64,000 bases of DNA from Combretum micranthum (Eukaryota; Streptophyta; Magnoliopsida; Myrtales; Combretaceae). Positions 1 through 11,839 of the stretch are shown piece after piece; the first letter of the stretch is position 1; each line of letters opens with the position of its first letter. The notes beneath the pieces were generated by a model that was not told where the DNA came from, searched no databases, and saw only the letters and a list, made by a program, of their open reading frames with translations. The position numbers and the translations under genes were made by a program. The stretch is taken from the NCBI GenBank assembly GCA_024138025.1, contig JAMXBD010000685.1, positions 372,001 through 436,000 on the forward strand. The letters are read 5' to 3'.

Positions 1-992
1 TGACTTTTACACAAATTATTGGAGGAATTCGGCTCACTTATATTAAGAAATCTCAGCCCTCCAAAACGCAAATTCGTCTCCAGCAAGCAGTATATATATA
101 TATATATTATATATAGTTAACTATTATTTAGTTAGGTTTTCGGGTAGTTTAATACAATATTAGGGTATATTTTAGCTTATATATGTAAGTATATATATAC
201 AAAGGTCTTTAATGAATCCTATGAAGTGTTTAGTTTAACAAAAAGTACAAATTTAAACTTTAATATACGTATCTAATTATTTAAGAAAAACTTGTCCTAC
301 GCGATTTGAGTTTGAAAAGCTTTTCGGGTCAATTTTGTTTCAGACTCCAAGGGCTTTAGAAACCCTAATTTGGTTATTGGTATGATTCAATTCTATATTT
401 GAAGTCTAGATTTCAAGTTATATATCAATTTATGTTTTTATTGGGTATTTATAATCCTAACAGTTTATCCTAAGAACACAATTTTCCAACTACAACTCTA
501 TTGAACCATTTAAGTAATAAAGTTACTAATATATAGGCTATACTAGTTATACATTTTAGATTTGGATACTCACTATGAAATCTTATCAAAGTAGTTTACT
601 ACTATCTAAAAATCTCAATTTTTAGGGTTTCAATGCAAGTATAGGTTCATTACTATACCTTGGTTTAATTCCAAAGCTCTGTTGAATACTAAGATAATCA
701 CTGGATATTCATATTGAGGTTTTCCTATATATTCTGCCTGTTTGACAAAGGTTCGGGTTTAGGATTGGAAGTTTCCTTTGATCAAAACCTGATTATTAAC
801 TCAGAATACTAAATCTTGTTTTTGGAATCACTTGAGGTCAAAAAGTTCTTTTTAGAAATCTATGAGTCCTAAACCGATCAAATTTAAAGTATCTATCTAC
901 TTAGAGTTTCTAATTAATTCTTAAGGTTACTAGTCAACCCATAATTTCTAATCTAGGGTTGTATCATATAGTGGGAGTTTTCGGGGTTTACA
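1..992 (-). mobile_element. Family C LTR, partial (C2)
   Basis: The stretch reads as the reverse complement of the first part of the C1 LTR at 20511-24124. The block near 410-470, with the phrase for 'caatttatgttttt' and 'ataatcctaac', matches 21040-21100 inverted, and the block near 120-180 matches about 21320-21370 inverted. It ends in GGGGTTTACA, which on the minus strand is the LTR start TGTAAACCCC. The copy runs off the left edge of the window, so its other end is not visible. No coding sequence is seen in it. The assignment rests on resemblance by eye. Confidence 0.6.
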
Positions 993-1915
993 ATTGATGT
1001 ATGGATAATTTCTAAAAAGCACGTCTTTTTGTGTTATCATTGGATGCCCGGTGGACCAAAAACTACTACACTATGCTGACGTTATGTTTTTCTTCTGGTG
1101 TTTCCATAATTATTAATGCTTGTTTATACTATACCTTAAGGCTTAAACTTCAATAATATCATAATATGGAGGATTTGGCTTTGGGCCAATCAACAGAATA
1201 AATGGGACATTTGTGTTGATTTATAATAGGCTAGTTTTGGGTGATATTACCATGTCACATTCTTATTATATAGCTAATAAATTTTTATTTTTTTAGAACA
1301 AAATTAATAGTAACTAAGGTGCAATAAATATAATAATAATTAACAATAATCTTAAACATAAGAAATTTAAAATAAAGTAACAATAGCAACATTGACCCTT
1401 TTAGAAATCTCCATGGGCCTAATCCAAAAAAATGGGAGCTGTAACAACCCCATATTAAATCGGACCTAGTTAGACCCATCATCATCCATGGGACTAGATA
1501 GACTCGTGGACCCGACAAGTCCAAAAGCCGGGTCTGATCTATCCTATTGGAGCAAGTCCTAAGGCAATTCCAATGTGGCTAGGTCGTGTCTAGCCTATTT
1601 CGAACCCAACTTGAGGAAATGTCTAAACCCATTACATATTTATTAGGCATATTACCATGTTACATAAGCAATGTATCTATAACATAATATCACTAAAAGT
1701 AACTTTATATAGGTTTCTTATTATATAGCTTTTATAAATAAACTTATACATGTTGTACAAAATATTACTAATCCAATATCAAGATAATATCTTGTAATGT
1801 GTTTTGTCATATATTTTTGACGTATATTATCGTGAAAATGTATTACAATACATATTAATCAACACTCGGGTAGTTAATACAAAAGAAAAAAAAATAATTT
1901 ATGTCTTCTCAAATA
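993..1915. other. Unassigned AT-rich DNA
   Basis: No gene, LTR end or convincing open frame is visible. The part around 1440-1640 is less AT-rich and contains repeated 'gggtc', 'gaccc' and 'ccatgg' words, which suggests old transposon sequence. I could not assign it. The part after about 1640 shares short phrases with 45840-46680, upstream of the GTPase gene. Confidence 0.4.
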
Positions 1916-2345
1916 GTTATTACATATACATTTACATCACATATTAAACAATAATAATCTACTATTGACATGGATAATTCTTCATACATGTTTTATTATA
2001 TATAATACATATATATACATATTACATATACCACTAGATTGCATATTGAACAAGTACATATCATGTAGTATCGTGGGAAATAATTGTTACTACATGTTAC
2101 ACAAAGTATTAGTAATCCAACAATTATTGCATATACATTTACATCACATATTATAAAATGGACATGGATAGTTCTTCATACATATATATCATTATATGTA
2201 TTACAGATACCACTAGATTGCATACTGAACAAGTATCTATCATGTAGTATCTCAAAAAAATAACTGTTACCACATGTTTAGCAATAAAGATATTATGTAT
2301 GCACTTCTATTACATATTATACAAGGTATTAGTAATCCAACAATA
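1916..2345 (+). repeat. Tandem repeat, period about 194 bp, two units
   Basis: The phrase 'gacatggata(a/g)ttcttcatacat' occurs at 1967 and 2161. It is followed in both places by 'accactagattgcata' and then 'gaacaagta' and 'atcatgtagtat'. The flanking 'catatacatttacatcacatatta' also recurs about 190 bp apart. The units are clearly related but imperfect, and the sequence is very AT-rich. A related phrase, 'tattacat.ttatacaa..tagtaa', is seen near 46545. Confidence 0.7.
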
Positions 2346-2899
2346 AGAAAATAATTAACTTTTAATATACATTATGCTATGCATATAAAACTATATGCCA
2401 ATATGTAATCATTATCAAAGGGTTTTTAAGCCGATCTTTTTTATATAATTTTTAAAAGAACCAGAGTTTTTGCTATCAAGTATGTGTCTTAATTTGTTTA
2501 CCCATGCTATAAAACCTTATCGCATAATACAAGGGTCTAATAAGGTTTTAAGGCATAGTTACCTTTATACCTTAAAAGGAAAATTAGCCAGATATGATTA
2601 AGGAAAACTTACAAAAACTTTATTGAATATGGTGGAGGTATATTACAAGGATACACTTACAAAACTAAAACACTCACAAACCACTCGGATACTCTCTAAC
2701 ATTTTTTTTCTAATATTTTTTCATTGTACCTAAACCTGATCCTACTGGCCTTTTATAGAAAATTTTTGCAGAACTAAAATAGTAAAGAGTGCTATAGTAA
2801 CCTACTACTACAGTAAAAAAAAAAGTGCTACATTACTCTAAAAAGTTGCTATATGACCTATGCTACAGTATCGAACAGTAATCCCGTGATTTTTTTTCC
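2346..2899. other. Non-coding flank beyond the pararetrovirus ORFs
   Basis: No open frame is supported. An inverted repeat with a 10-bp stem (AAAACCTTAT at 2511-2520, ATAAGGTTTT at 2540-2549) and a 19-nt spacer is present. Its position, downstream of the last viral-type frame on the minus strand, would suit the viral intergenic region, but nothing proves this. Confidence 0.3.
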
Positions 2900-4822
2900 A
2901 CCTTTTTTATGTCTGATCCTCCTGTTTTCTTCCGTATTTTTCGTGTCCCTTTTTTTCTTTGTCCTATTTCCTTCCGAATTTTTCGTGTTTGTTTTTCTCC
3001 TTTTGTCTTTTTGCCTTTGTACCGTGTCTATCTTAATTTGGGAACTTATTTAGGTTTTCTTGTGCTTCCATTTCTTCATCCTCATCCTCCGTATAATTGG
3101 GATCATATGGATTGTTCTTTTTATCTTGTTCGTCTTCCCTATTTAGGCTTTCCTTAAGTGTCTTCAAATTTATCTCATATCTTGGCCAAATTGCTCCTTT
3201 TTGCTTTGTGAAGATAAATTTCGTCTTAGTAGTTGCAGTACGATGAAATTCTAGATCTTATGGTATAAACATGCTCATTTTGTTATCAATGTATAGATTC
3301 AACTTTTCTTCTAAACTGTTGGTGGATTCCAACCTGTGGATTTTTGGATAATTGAAACCTTTCCTCTGATTAGGGAAATCCAAAACCAAGTTTGTGCTAG
3401 TCTGGATTCAAATTTTAACCATTCTTGTGGTATTACCTTTATTTTTACACAATATTTTACAAGGATATCATGTTCCTCATGTTCTCATTCTATATCTCTT
3501 AAGGTTACCAAAACTTCATGAAACATTTTTCCTATGTGTTGAGTCATAAATTGTGGAAATGTGCCCACAATTTCTGTGATAAACCCATAATCAAGAAGGG
3601 TAGCCAATATGTATTCCTGGTTTCTAATCCTGAATCCTTTACAATAGCTGAGATTTATAGCCACTGTATGTATATTATAACATACATGGCTTGGGCAATA
3701 ATATTTATCATGATAATGATTATCTATTTCAACCTGTGAATCTTTTCCCAAATAGGAGTAACATGGAGGGTTTGGAAAAGCTTTTACTCTTACCATAGTT
3801 CCAAATCCAATTTCATCAAAACATATGTGTTTTTCCTGTATTGTCTTTTGGAGCAATATAAAAGGCTTTTAAAACACTTCCTTCACACATCCTTTTATTA
3901 ACCATTTTGGAAGAGATGGAAGTTTTGAAATAAATTCATTTCTTTTGAAGAAAATGAATGCGGTTGCATTTTCATATTCTTCTTGAGGTGTTTTTCCTAT
4001 TTTCCTCCTTTGAAATGGAAACGCTTCCCTGTACTCCTCACTGTGTTCCTTAATTCCTTTAATACTTCTCTTTTTATTTGAGGTTTCTGTGATTTTAAGA
4101 GAAGATATTTTCTTTTCTTATTTTTCTTTTAAAGAGTTCAAATCTGTATACCTTTGCGTGTCCTTAACATATCCTGTGGTACTTCTAACACTCCTAAAAT
4201 TATTAAGAGTGGAATCCACATAAATTTCTTATTTCCCTGTTATTTGCTTGAGCCAATTTGCTGTGGTTTCAAGATCATGGAATCCTCTCCATGAAGGATT
4301 CCGATAATCTATTATTTGGGTTTAAACGTCATTCTAGTAGCAAAAAACTCTTATCAAATGTCCTTTTGCGACTCCATACATTTGATATTTTCTTTTAATT
4401 TGTCCCTTATGTCCTTGTGTCCTTTGTGATGATTCATTATCCTGTGGCCTTTTCATGTAGTAAGTTACTTGTGTTCCTTTGATACCCTGTGTTTCTATTT
4501 TATTAAAATATCTAGCTAAAGCAAAGCAAATTACATATTTGAACTTGTCTTGACTACTTAGGGACCATACACTGTCTATGAGAGTTATATGTGTCTCTCC
4601 CTTAACATTAATTGGGTATCGTACTTGAAACTTCCTTGGTGAACTTATTAGTAATATAGGTAGGGCTATATCACCAATTATAACATGTGGTCCTTCCATA
4701 ACCTCTGATAACCTTGTTCTAACCTCTGATAACCTTGTTCTACTAAAACTATTTGCTTGCGAACCCTGAGAAGACATTGGCCTCTTTTGTAGCCTAAATC
4801 CTTTGTTCTTTTGAAATTCCAT
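2900..4822 (-). pseudogene. Endogenous pararetrovirus second ORF, decayed, function unknown
   Basis: On the minus strand a reading frame starts at 4822, 22 bases after the end of the RT-RNase H frame at 4845. It stays open to 4334. It then continues through several stops and frame changes in the same direction, with a second open piece at 3856-3485 and a very acidic tail coded around 3150-3050. A second large ORF directly after the RT-RNase H frame is a layout known from several Caulimoviridae genera. I do not recognise a catalytic motif, so movement protein, transactivator and lineage-specific protein all stay possible. The part after the first 160 codons is clearly broken. It is part of an old genomic copy and not a working viral gene. 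Confidence 0.5.
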
Positions 4823-4844
4823 GTTTTCCTGAAAAGAAAATTAT

Positions 4845-6447
4845 TTATATTAGTAAGCGGGATAACTCATCTACTGTAGTATTATGTTTCTCCTTTATAT
4901 GTTCAAATTCTACCTTGTAACCTTTATTTATTATTACATCTTTAAACTTTAACCATCTTCTCCTACTTGTTTTATTACTCCCTATGTTCTTATGGAATTT
5001 AACTATAGTTTCACAGTCTGTTCTAACTAACATCTCTTTTTTATTTATCAGAAATAACCTAAAATTATCTAAACAATTTACAACACCCATTATTTTCCTG
5101 TCTATACTTCGTTAATTTTTTTCCTTAAACTTTCTACTTGTATACCTGCAGATTTCTTCAGTTTTCCTTTCAGCATATTTATGGGGTTTTCTTAATAAAA
5201 TTCCTCTCCATCCTAGATCACATCCATCACTTTCAATGATCAAGAAATCAATGTCTAAGGGTAATCTCAACCATGGTAACTTTTGACTTGTTCCTTTATT
5301 TTCCTTATTTGTTTTCTGTCTTTTGGGATAAACTTTTAAAACCTGAGATCTTGTTATAAAAGGGTCTTATTAAGAAATTCAAATCCTTTATGAAAGGTCT
5401 TACATAATTTAGTAAACCTAAAAATGCCTATAATTGCTTTTTGTTCATTTATTCAGGAAATTCTAACACCTTTTTTACTATGTGTTCTTGTATCTCGATT
5501 TTTTCTTCTCCTATTTCTATTCTTGAAAATTCAATATTCCTTTTGAAAAACTGTGACTTTTTTGTGCTTATTACTATTCCCTATCTTTGAAATTCTAAAA
5601 GCACCATCTTTAAATGTCCTATGTGTTCATGTTCGCTTTTGGAAAAAACAAGAACATCATCCACATAAATTGCAATGAAATCCTTTAGATTTTGAAAAGC
5701 TATATCCATTTTCCTTTAAAAAATTGAAGGTGCATTTTTTAATCCAAATGACATAACTTTCTATTGAAAATGTCCTTGTGGATAGGTAAAAACAGTCCAT
5801 GGTTGTGACTCTTTATCCATCTTTACCTGCCAAAATCACGACTTACAATCAAATTTACTGAATATGTAACAATTTTGTATTTTGTTATCTAATTTAGTTT
5901 TGTTAGGCAGATTGTAAGAATAATCCCTTGTGTTATTATTCAATTTCCTATAATCTATTGCCATCTTTTATTTTCCTATTGGTATTTCACTCCTTTTTTT
6001 GACAATGAATGCAGGACTTTTGTGTTGACTATCTGATCTCTCTATGACCTCTAACTCCAACAATTGCTTTATGTGTATTTCAAAATCTTCTCTATCTAAA
6101 TTGTCATACTCTATTGCTCTAGAATAAATTCTTAAGCTAGGGTTTATTATATCTAATTTACATACCATCTTATTTCTTTCCCAAAACCTTGTTGGGTTTT
6201 CTCCAAAAATTTCTTCTTTTTCCAAGCTAGCAATGATTTGATCAAGATCTGGGTAACCTATTTCCAAACATGAATTTTCTAAAATCCTCCAATTTTCCCA
6301 TTTTTCCTTTATTTAATTCTATTTCCTTCCATTCAATTTCTTCTTCTAAGAATTCCTTTGATTCTTCAAATTCCTTTGAATTTTCCTCTATCCTTTGTTT
6401 ACCATTTTCCTTTCCTTAACATTTTCCTAACCTTTGGCATTCACAAT
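4845..6447 (-). pseudogene. Endogenous pararetrovirus reverse transcriptase-RNase H, decayed
   Basis: Read on the minus strand, the piece 6267-5968 resembles the start of caulimovirid RT, with a leucine-rich segment before a conserved S-P-A-F-I-V. The RT core follows with several in-frame stops. The catalytic YVDD box is still present at 5667-5656, preceded by the usual S-F-G-L-K-N-A-P segment. The RNase H domain follows, ending in an open piece at 5090-4845 with the conserved T-D-C and a terminal D-E-L-S-R-L. Upstream of 6267 an acidic, lysine-rich linker is coded in a different frame. The gene is cut at 6448 by the family A LTR, so protease, coat and movement parts are missing. RT type and domain order point to Caulimoviridae and not to Ty3/Gypsy. 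The copy cannot code for a working enzyme as it stands. Confidence 0.75.
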
Positions 6448-7499
6448 TGTCACGCCCCAAAAGGTACCCTAAACATAACAGTTTGCCACACTAAGTATTA
6501 AAGTTTAAGCATGACAACCTTAGTCATTCCCAAAAGCTTCGATATTAAGTATAAGGTGTGCTCTCACAATTTTAGAGGACCATACTTTGAAATATAAAGC
6601 TTAAGAAGATACAATAACAAATTAAGAAAAGAGAATTCATAATATCCATTCATTCATAATAATTGTCTCATAAGTCTTAGGGGCATTCCCCCGCCAAAAT
6701 AACTATAATTTATTACAATAAATTTTTTTGAAGTCTAAATCCAAACTAATGCTAAACTTCATCTCAAAATTCCTTAACTAAAAAAGGGGAAAATTACCTG
6801 GTTGCAGAGTCCTCGTGGCCTCAACCATAAATAGCTAAAGTGCAAAAGATATCTATAGGGGTATAAGCTAATAGGCTTAGTGAGAATTATTTCCATAAGC
6901 AAATTCTTGTGTAGTAAAATTCAAACAAGTTATTTAAGCAATCAAGTGAAATGCAACATACACGTGAGCAAATAAGGCTTATAGTTTTCCAGGAACTATA
7001 TGTTGAATAGATTTACGCCCTCCATTCGGGGTTTGGTGATAAGTAATCTCAACACGAGTAGTTTTAGTTAAGTTATGCTTTCGATCATTACCGCCAAGCA
7101 TATAAAATCTACTCGGGTTGAGCCATGCCTTCGGATTACCAGCATGCCTTTAGATTAATTCCATGTCGCCAAGCAATCGCTTTCGATCATAGCTGTCAAG
7201 TGTTGCTTTCGACCGTGTTACTATCCTTTTTGCCTAATGATAATAACCCCATGCAATGTGACTCACTTCGTGGTATGCATGAATAAATTTATTTAAGATA
7301 CCATAGCATCATTGTTATCAATTTTAAGGTGATCATAGAATCTCATACACATCAAGTTCTATACTAAAACAAACGATTACTTATAAACAATTCCCACCTT
7401 GATATTCTTAAAATTCTTTCAATAATTTTACATACGCAACAATTTGTCTTTCTTTAATTCTAGTGCAACTAAACTATAAACACAATCAAGTAAAGTATT
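6448..7499 (-). mobile_element. Family A LTR fragment, 3' third
   Basis: The stretch starts TGTCACGCCCC, the inverted terminus of family A, and matches the A LTR at 48723 onward for about 1,050 bp. It shares the 'tttacgccctccattcgg' block and the 'gctttcgatcat' repeats. At 7500 it is interrupted by element B1. The missing remainder may be the fragment at 31805-32707, with loss of the piece between. It inserted into, or next to, the pararetrovirus copy. Confidence 0.8.
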
Positions 7500-8965
7500 T
7501 GCAATATACAAGTGAATATTATATAAAAAAGGATAAAAGTGTCCATTGATATAAATTATAAGGTTAATGTTATCAACAAAGTCTAATTTTAATGTAATTT
7601 TGATCACATAACAGACACATGACAGAAGATGAAAAGTCACAAATCCCTATATATTCTTTCTTTATCTTTTCTCCAACAAAAACCTAAACCTAGATTCTTA
7701 TCCTCTGAGAGTTTATAGTCGCCAAAGGATTCAAAGGTCCAGATCAGGTAATTGAATCACTATTTTTGTTTTAAAATCTTATGGATTATTAGATTTCTTA
7801 GGGTTTGATTGTTGAATTTGCAATAGAATTAGAAAACATACATATCATGTTTAGAGATTTAATTCTATTGGTCAATGGAGATCTTGGAAGATCGAATTTA
7901 GGTAATCGAAATCATATCTTTCCTTTAAAGTCTTTCAATCTATGAATTGTCTTAGGATTTTCTTTTGTTTTGAAGAAGAATTGGAGAAACAGTTCTAATT
8001 TTCTTGGAGATATGAAGAGTGGGTGTTTAAGGAAGATTAAGGATCATATCAGGTAATTGAATAGCCATTTTCCTTTTGAGATATACAATTTTATAGTTCC
8101 TTGGAATTTTCTGTTGTTTAAAGGGAGATTGGAGAAAACCCTAATTATCTATAGATCTGGTTTTGGTGTTAAAAGGATTTAGAATTAAATTTAGGTAAGT
8201 ATTTTAAAGTCTTAATCTTTATGATTTTATAAAAATGGTAGTTATTGATTTCTGGTATATATGATGTTGAATGAAATTCTAGGGTATGGAGAAGTAGTTG
8301 AGGAGATTTGTTGAATTGAAGGATTTCGGTGTTGTGATTAAGGAAAAAGTTATAGATTTGATATTATGTTGAAATTTGGGTTTTATATATGAATGGATTT
8401 AGGTTTATCTGATGAGATGTATTTTGAATTTTATCTATTCATGTCATCAAGTTCTATTGAATTAGGAGTCATGTTATAAAAACATATTTGGATTATTTAG
8501 AGTACTGCTCCTGGAATTTGATAAATGTACGACCTTATCTTGTTTGTTGTATGTGCTTGTATGTTTAGCTCTGTTTGTTGTGTGTGTAGGATTAGAATAT
8601 CAAATTAATCTAATTCTATATAACATATAAAATTGTTTTGTTGCTTGTGTTTGGCTTTGGTTAGTAAAGATCACGTAGAGTGTGATACTAACGAGGTACC
8701 CTGATGATCTATGTGTAAGTTGTCTCGAGTGGACTCGTGCATAGAAATGATTCCGATAGATTAGGTTTTGATAGAGGCCGCGGTTTGTGGATGATTATCC
8801 AACACCAATATATTTACAATTACCTATTTTCTATATTTATTGTTTTTCAAGGGTCATGAGAAACCCCAGGTTTGGAACTAGAGTACTATAGTTCTAAACT
8901 GTGTTGTTTGCTGATTAATTAAAGATAATGAATTGTGTTCGTTGCATTAGGATTAGATGCATGAA

Positions 8966-8996
<31 letters not shown>

Positions 8997-9479
8997 TATG
9001 TGGCATTTGCATTTTGTTTGTGGTTTGGCATACTGCGCGTTTTCGCTCATTCTTTTATCATTTTCAAGACCAGGTGAGGATCCAGTTATGTATGACATAT
9101 CACGATATGACATTTATATAGATGAGGGAGAGGACACTAGTGGAGTAGACTATCCTGCTAACATTTAAGATGTTATAGATCTTAAAGATAGACTTGGAAG
9201 ATGATGTGAAGTTTTGAAAATTTACTTTCTATAAACTTTGATATCTTTATAAGTGTTATTTGGGTTTTTGGATTATTAAGTATGTTGGCTTTGGTTTATG
9301 CCAACAAGGTGTTTTCTTTAAAGGATTTATTTTATAAGATAACTTAAATAGGTATCCTTTATGAGAGTTAATGAAGTTTTATATTATGTAAACTTGTGGT
9401 TTAGATTTTTAGCATTGGCGTGTTCTTAAAAGAGAAGGACACGTGGTGGGTTGTAATATCTTTATTTTAGGGCATTACA
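7500..9479 (+). mobile_element. 5' LTR of Ty3/Gypsy element B1 (family B)
   Basis: The LTR begins TGCAATATA, a variant of TGTAATATA in the solo copy at 32787, and ends GGGCATTACA. It is 1,980 bp. The tRNA primer-binding site follows 7 bases later and gag follows that, so this is the 5' LTR. Splice-donor-like AG|GTAA words follow the leader (for example near 7748). A copy of a ~23-bp AT microsatellite lies at 8967-8990. Relative to the solo copy it lacks the hairpin-rich segment but has extra leader sequence around 7800-8060. Confidence 0.85.
8967..8990. repeat. (AT)n microsatellite
   Basis: This is an uninterrupted run of alternating A and T within the B1 LTR. A similar run lies at 34119-34138 in the other B LTR, but at a different point of the LTR. 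Confidence 0.9.
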
Positions 9480-9486
9480 GCTTAAT

Positions 9487-9498
9487 TGGTATCAGAGC
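9487..9498 (+). other. Primer-binding site, initiator tRNA-Met type
   Basis: TGGTATCAGAGC, the 12-base complement of the 3' end of plant initiator tRNA-Met, lies 7 bases after the LTR end at 9479. This is the start of minus-strand DNA synthesis for many plant LTR elements and fixes the element's orientation as plus. Confidence 0.95.
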
Positions 9499-9612
9499 AA
9501 TAGGTTTTGATCATAATAGATCTAAGTTATGAACTCTTTAGGACGGTGATCATTAATAAGTGGGGTAGTAAATGGGTTAGGTTTGCTTAGTATTTATGTC
9601 ATCATCTTATTA

Positions 9613-10745
9613 GATGCTGGTTCCTCCAGAACTGGTCAGGAGGAAGAATCACCTTTGAACCAACTACCTTTAAATCAAGTACCTGAAGATTTACCACTAC
9701 CTTCACCTATAGGACAATAAGCACCTTTACCTGTAGGACAGCAAGCACCTCTACCTGCAGGCAGTAAATACCTTGCTGGTAACATAGCAGCACCAAAACA
9801 TGAGGCATGATGTGGACCTGGTACAAGCTAATGATGAGGCTTGGAGACAAGAAAATCAAAGGAACAATGGAAATGGAGGAAATGGGGCTAGATAAGCTGA
9901 TGTGCTGAGCCTCAACAAATTTGTAGACCTGGTATACAAATTTGAGCCTATGCCAGGGAAACCACTGGATGCTCAAATTTGGATGGAAGAAGTAGAGAAA
10001 ACATTTGGTGCTCTAAACATACCCAAGAATAAGAAAGTGGAACATGCCTCCTACTTGCTAATTGGGAGAGCTAATAATTAGTGGATGAGCACCAAGCGAC
10101 ACATGGATGGGGCAATCACTTGGCAGATGTTTCAACAAGATTTCTATAGGGAGTTCTTCCCTTATAGTGTGAAGCAAAAGATGCTCCAGGAATATTATAC
10201 CCTGCAGTAGGGCAAGATGTCTGTGGAGGAGTATGAAGCTGAGCTACACCAATTGATGAGATTCCTTCCTGATCCTTTGAAGGAAAGTGAAGAAGCTAAA
10301 GTAAGCGGGTTCATCATTGGGTTAGAGCCTGAAATTAAATATCAAGTGGATCTAGTGGACTTGACCAACTAATCAGCTGTGGTCAACAAAGCTAAAACTG
10401 TGGAACAAGGATTGAATAGAATGAAGAGTAGTGAACTCCAAAGAAGTTAGATATTCTTATGGAAGAGACCAGCTACTACTTTTATGAACCAGGGCAAGAA
10501 CAAGAGGCCTTTTACATAGCCTATTAGATTAGCTGTTCAGGGTGCTGATAAGAAATGTAGTCGATGTTTTGGACCCCATGACTTAAAGGATTGCAAATGG
10601 ATTGAGAATGCTTGCTTTTCTTGTGGCAAGGTGGGACACAACCCTTGAGTCTGCATAGAAAAAGTTCTTCCTCAAGTTTTCTGCTTCAAGTGTGGACAAA
10701 GAGCGCATAAGGCAGTTGATTGTAAGGAACCTAGAAAACAAGTTG
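9613..10745 (+). pseudogene. B1 gag with three zinc knuckles, decayed
   Basis: The conceptual frame holds a proline/glutamine-rich N-terminus, then a retrotransposon gag core (W-M-E-E-V-E-K-T-F, then R-E-F-F-P, then L-P-D-P-L). It ends in cysteine knuckles near 10556-10595, 10615-10655 and 10681-10722. The second and third fit C-x2-C-x4-H-x4-C; the first has x3 before the histidine. In-frame stops lie at 10079, 10208, 10370, 10447, 10517 and 10646. Most sit where a tryptophan or glutamine codon is expected, so one G-to-A or C-to-T change explains each. Gag would form the virus-like particle and bind RNA. Not functional as it stands. Confidence 0.8.
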
Positions 10746-11839
10746 TCTCAAGATCTCAGTTTGGTAGACTTCAGAGTTTTAGTCAAGGACACAAGGCACC
10801 AGCTAAGATATATGCTCTCTAGTATAGTCACACTGCTAGTGTTGACACAATGCGGGTACGTTACCTATACTCCTGCATAGTGCATATGTATTGTTTGATA
10901 CTGGTGCGAGTTTTTCTTGCATATCTGAGATATTTGTATATAGTTGCGGTGTACATGTTGAATACATGTCTGAAAGTTTTTCTGTTAGTACACCTTTAGG
11001 AAGTGGATATGTGTTAAATAGAATTTGTAGGAATGTGGATATAGAGATAGGAGGTAGACATTTACCTATAAATCTAGTAGTATTAGATATGTTGGATTTT
11101 GATGTAATATTGGGAGTAGATTGGTTGGTGAAATATCAAGCTATTATAGATTGTCGAAATTTAATAATAGAATTTAGTTTAGAGGATGGAGATAAGTTTG
11201 TTTATAAACTTGAAGTATAAAGAGCTCTGAGTTTGCCCACATATGAGATGTGGGGAATATCATCTTTGGTAGCTATGGTAATAGAAGATAAACCAAAGAA
11301 AGATTCTTCTCATATACCTGTTATATGTGAGTACCCAAAAGTTTTTCCAGAAGATTTACCAGGATTACCACCAGAGAGAGAAGTTCAATTTTGTATAGAC
11401 TTGGTGCCGGGTACCACACCTATTTCTAAGACACCATATCGCATGGCTCCTATAGAACTTGCGGAGATCAAAGTACAATTAGATGATTTGTTGAAGAAGA
11501 AGTTTATCAGACCCAGTGTTTCACCTTGAGGAGCTCTAGTTCTGTTTGTAAAGAAGAAAGATGGAAGCATAAGATTATGTATGAACTATAGGGAGTTGAA
11601 TCATGTGACTATCAAGAATAAGTACCCTTTGCCCAGAATAGATGATTTATTTGACTAGCTAGCAGGAGCAAAGGTATTTTCGAAGATTGATCTGAGATCA
11701 AGATATCATCAGCTAAGAGTTAGAGCAGAAGATATTCAAAAGACAACGTTCAGGACCAGGTATGGATATTATGAATTTGTTGTCATGCCTTTTTGTCTCA
11801 CCAATGCACCAGCAATTTTTATAGATCTTATGAATAGAG
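10746..11839 (+). pseudogene. B1 pol: aspartic protease and start of reverse transcriptase
   Basis: The protease motif D-T-G-A-S is coded at 10897-10911, with the hydrophobic 'D-F-D-V-I-L-G-V-D-W-L' segment about 65 codons later. The RT entry ([10 protein letters not shown], then the A-P/T-P-Y-R-M box) follows near 11340-11450, then Y-P-L-P-R-I-D-D-L and F-S-K-I-D-L. Stops at 11218, 11527 (W to stop) and 11656 (Q to stop) break the frame. The gene is cut at 11839 by element E1, before the catalytic YxDD box, so the polymerase is incomplete. The order protease-RT and the sequence are of Ty3/Gypsy type, probably a chromovirus, but no integrase or chromodomain is present to confirm the clade. 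Confidence 0.85.

Noticed and set aside
2511..2549. Stem-loop as a transcription terminator or viral signal
   Set aside because: A 10-bp AT-rich inverted repeat with a 19-nt loop is easily found by chance in this sequence, and nothing else marks it.
2853..3157. Two plus-strand open frames rich in Phe and Leu
   Set aside because: They are antisense to the purine-rich acidic tail of the pararetrovirus second ORF and have no support of their own.
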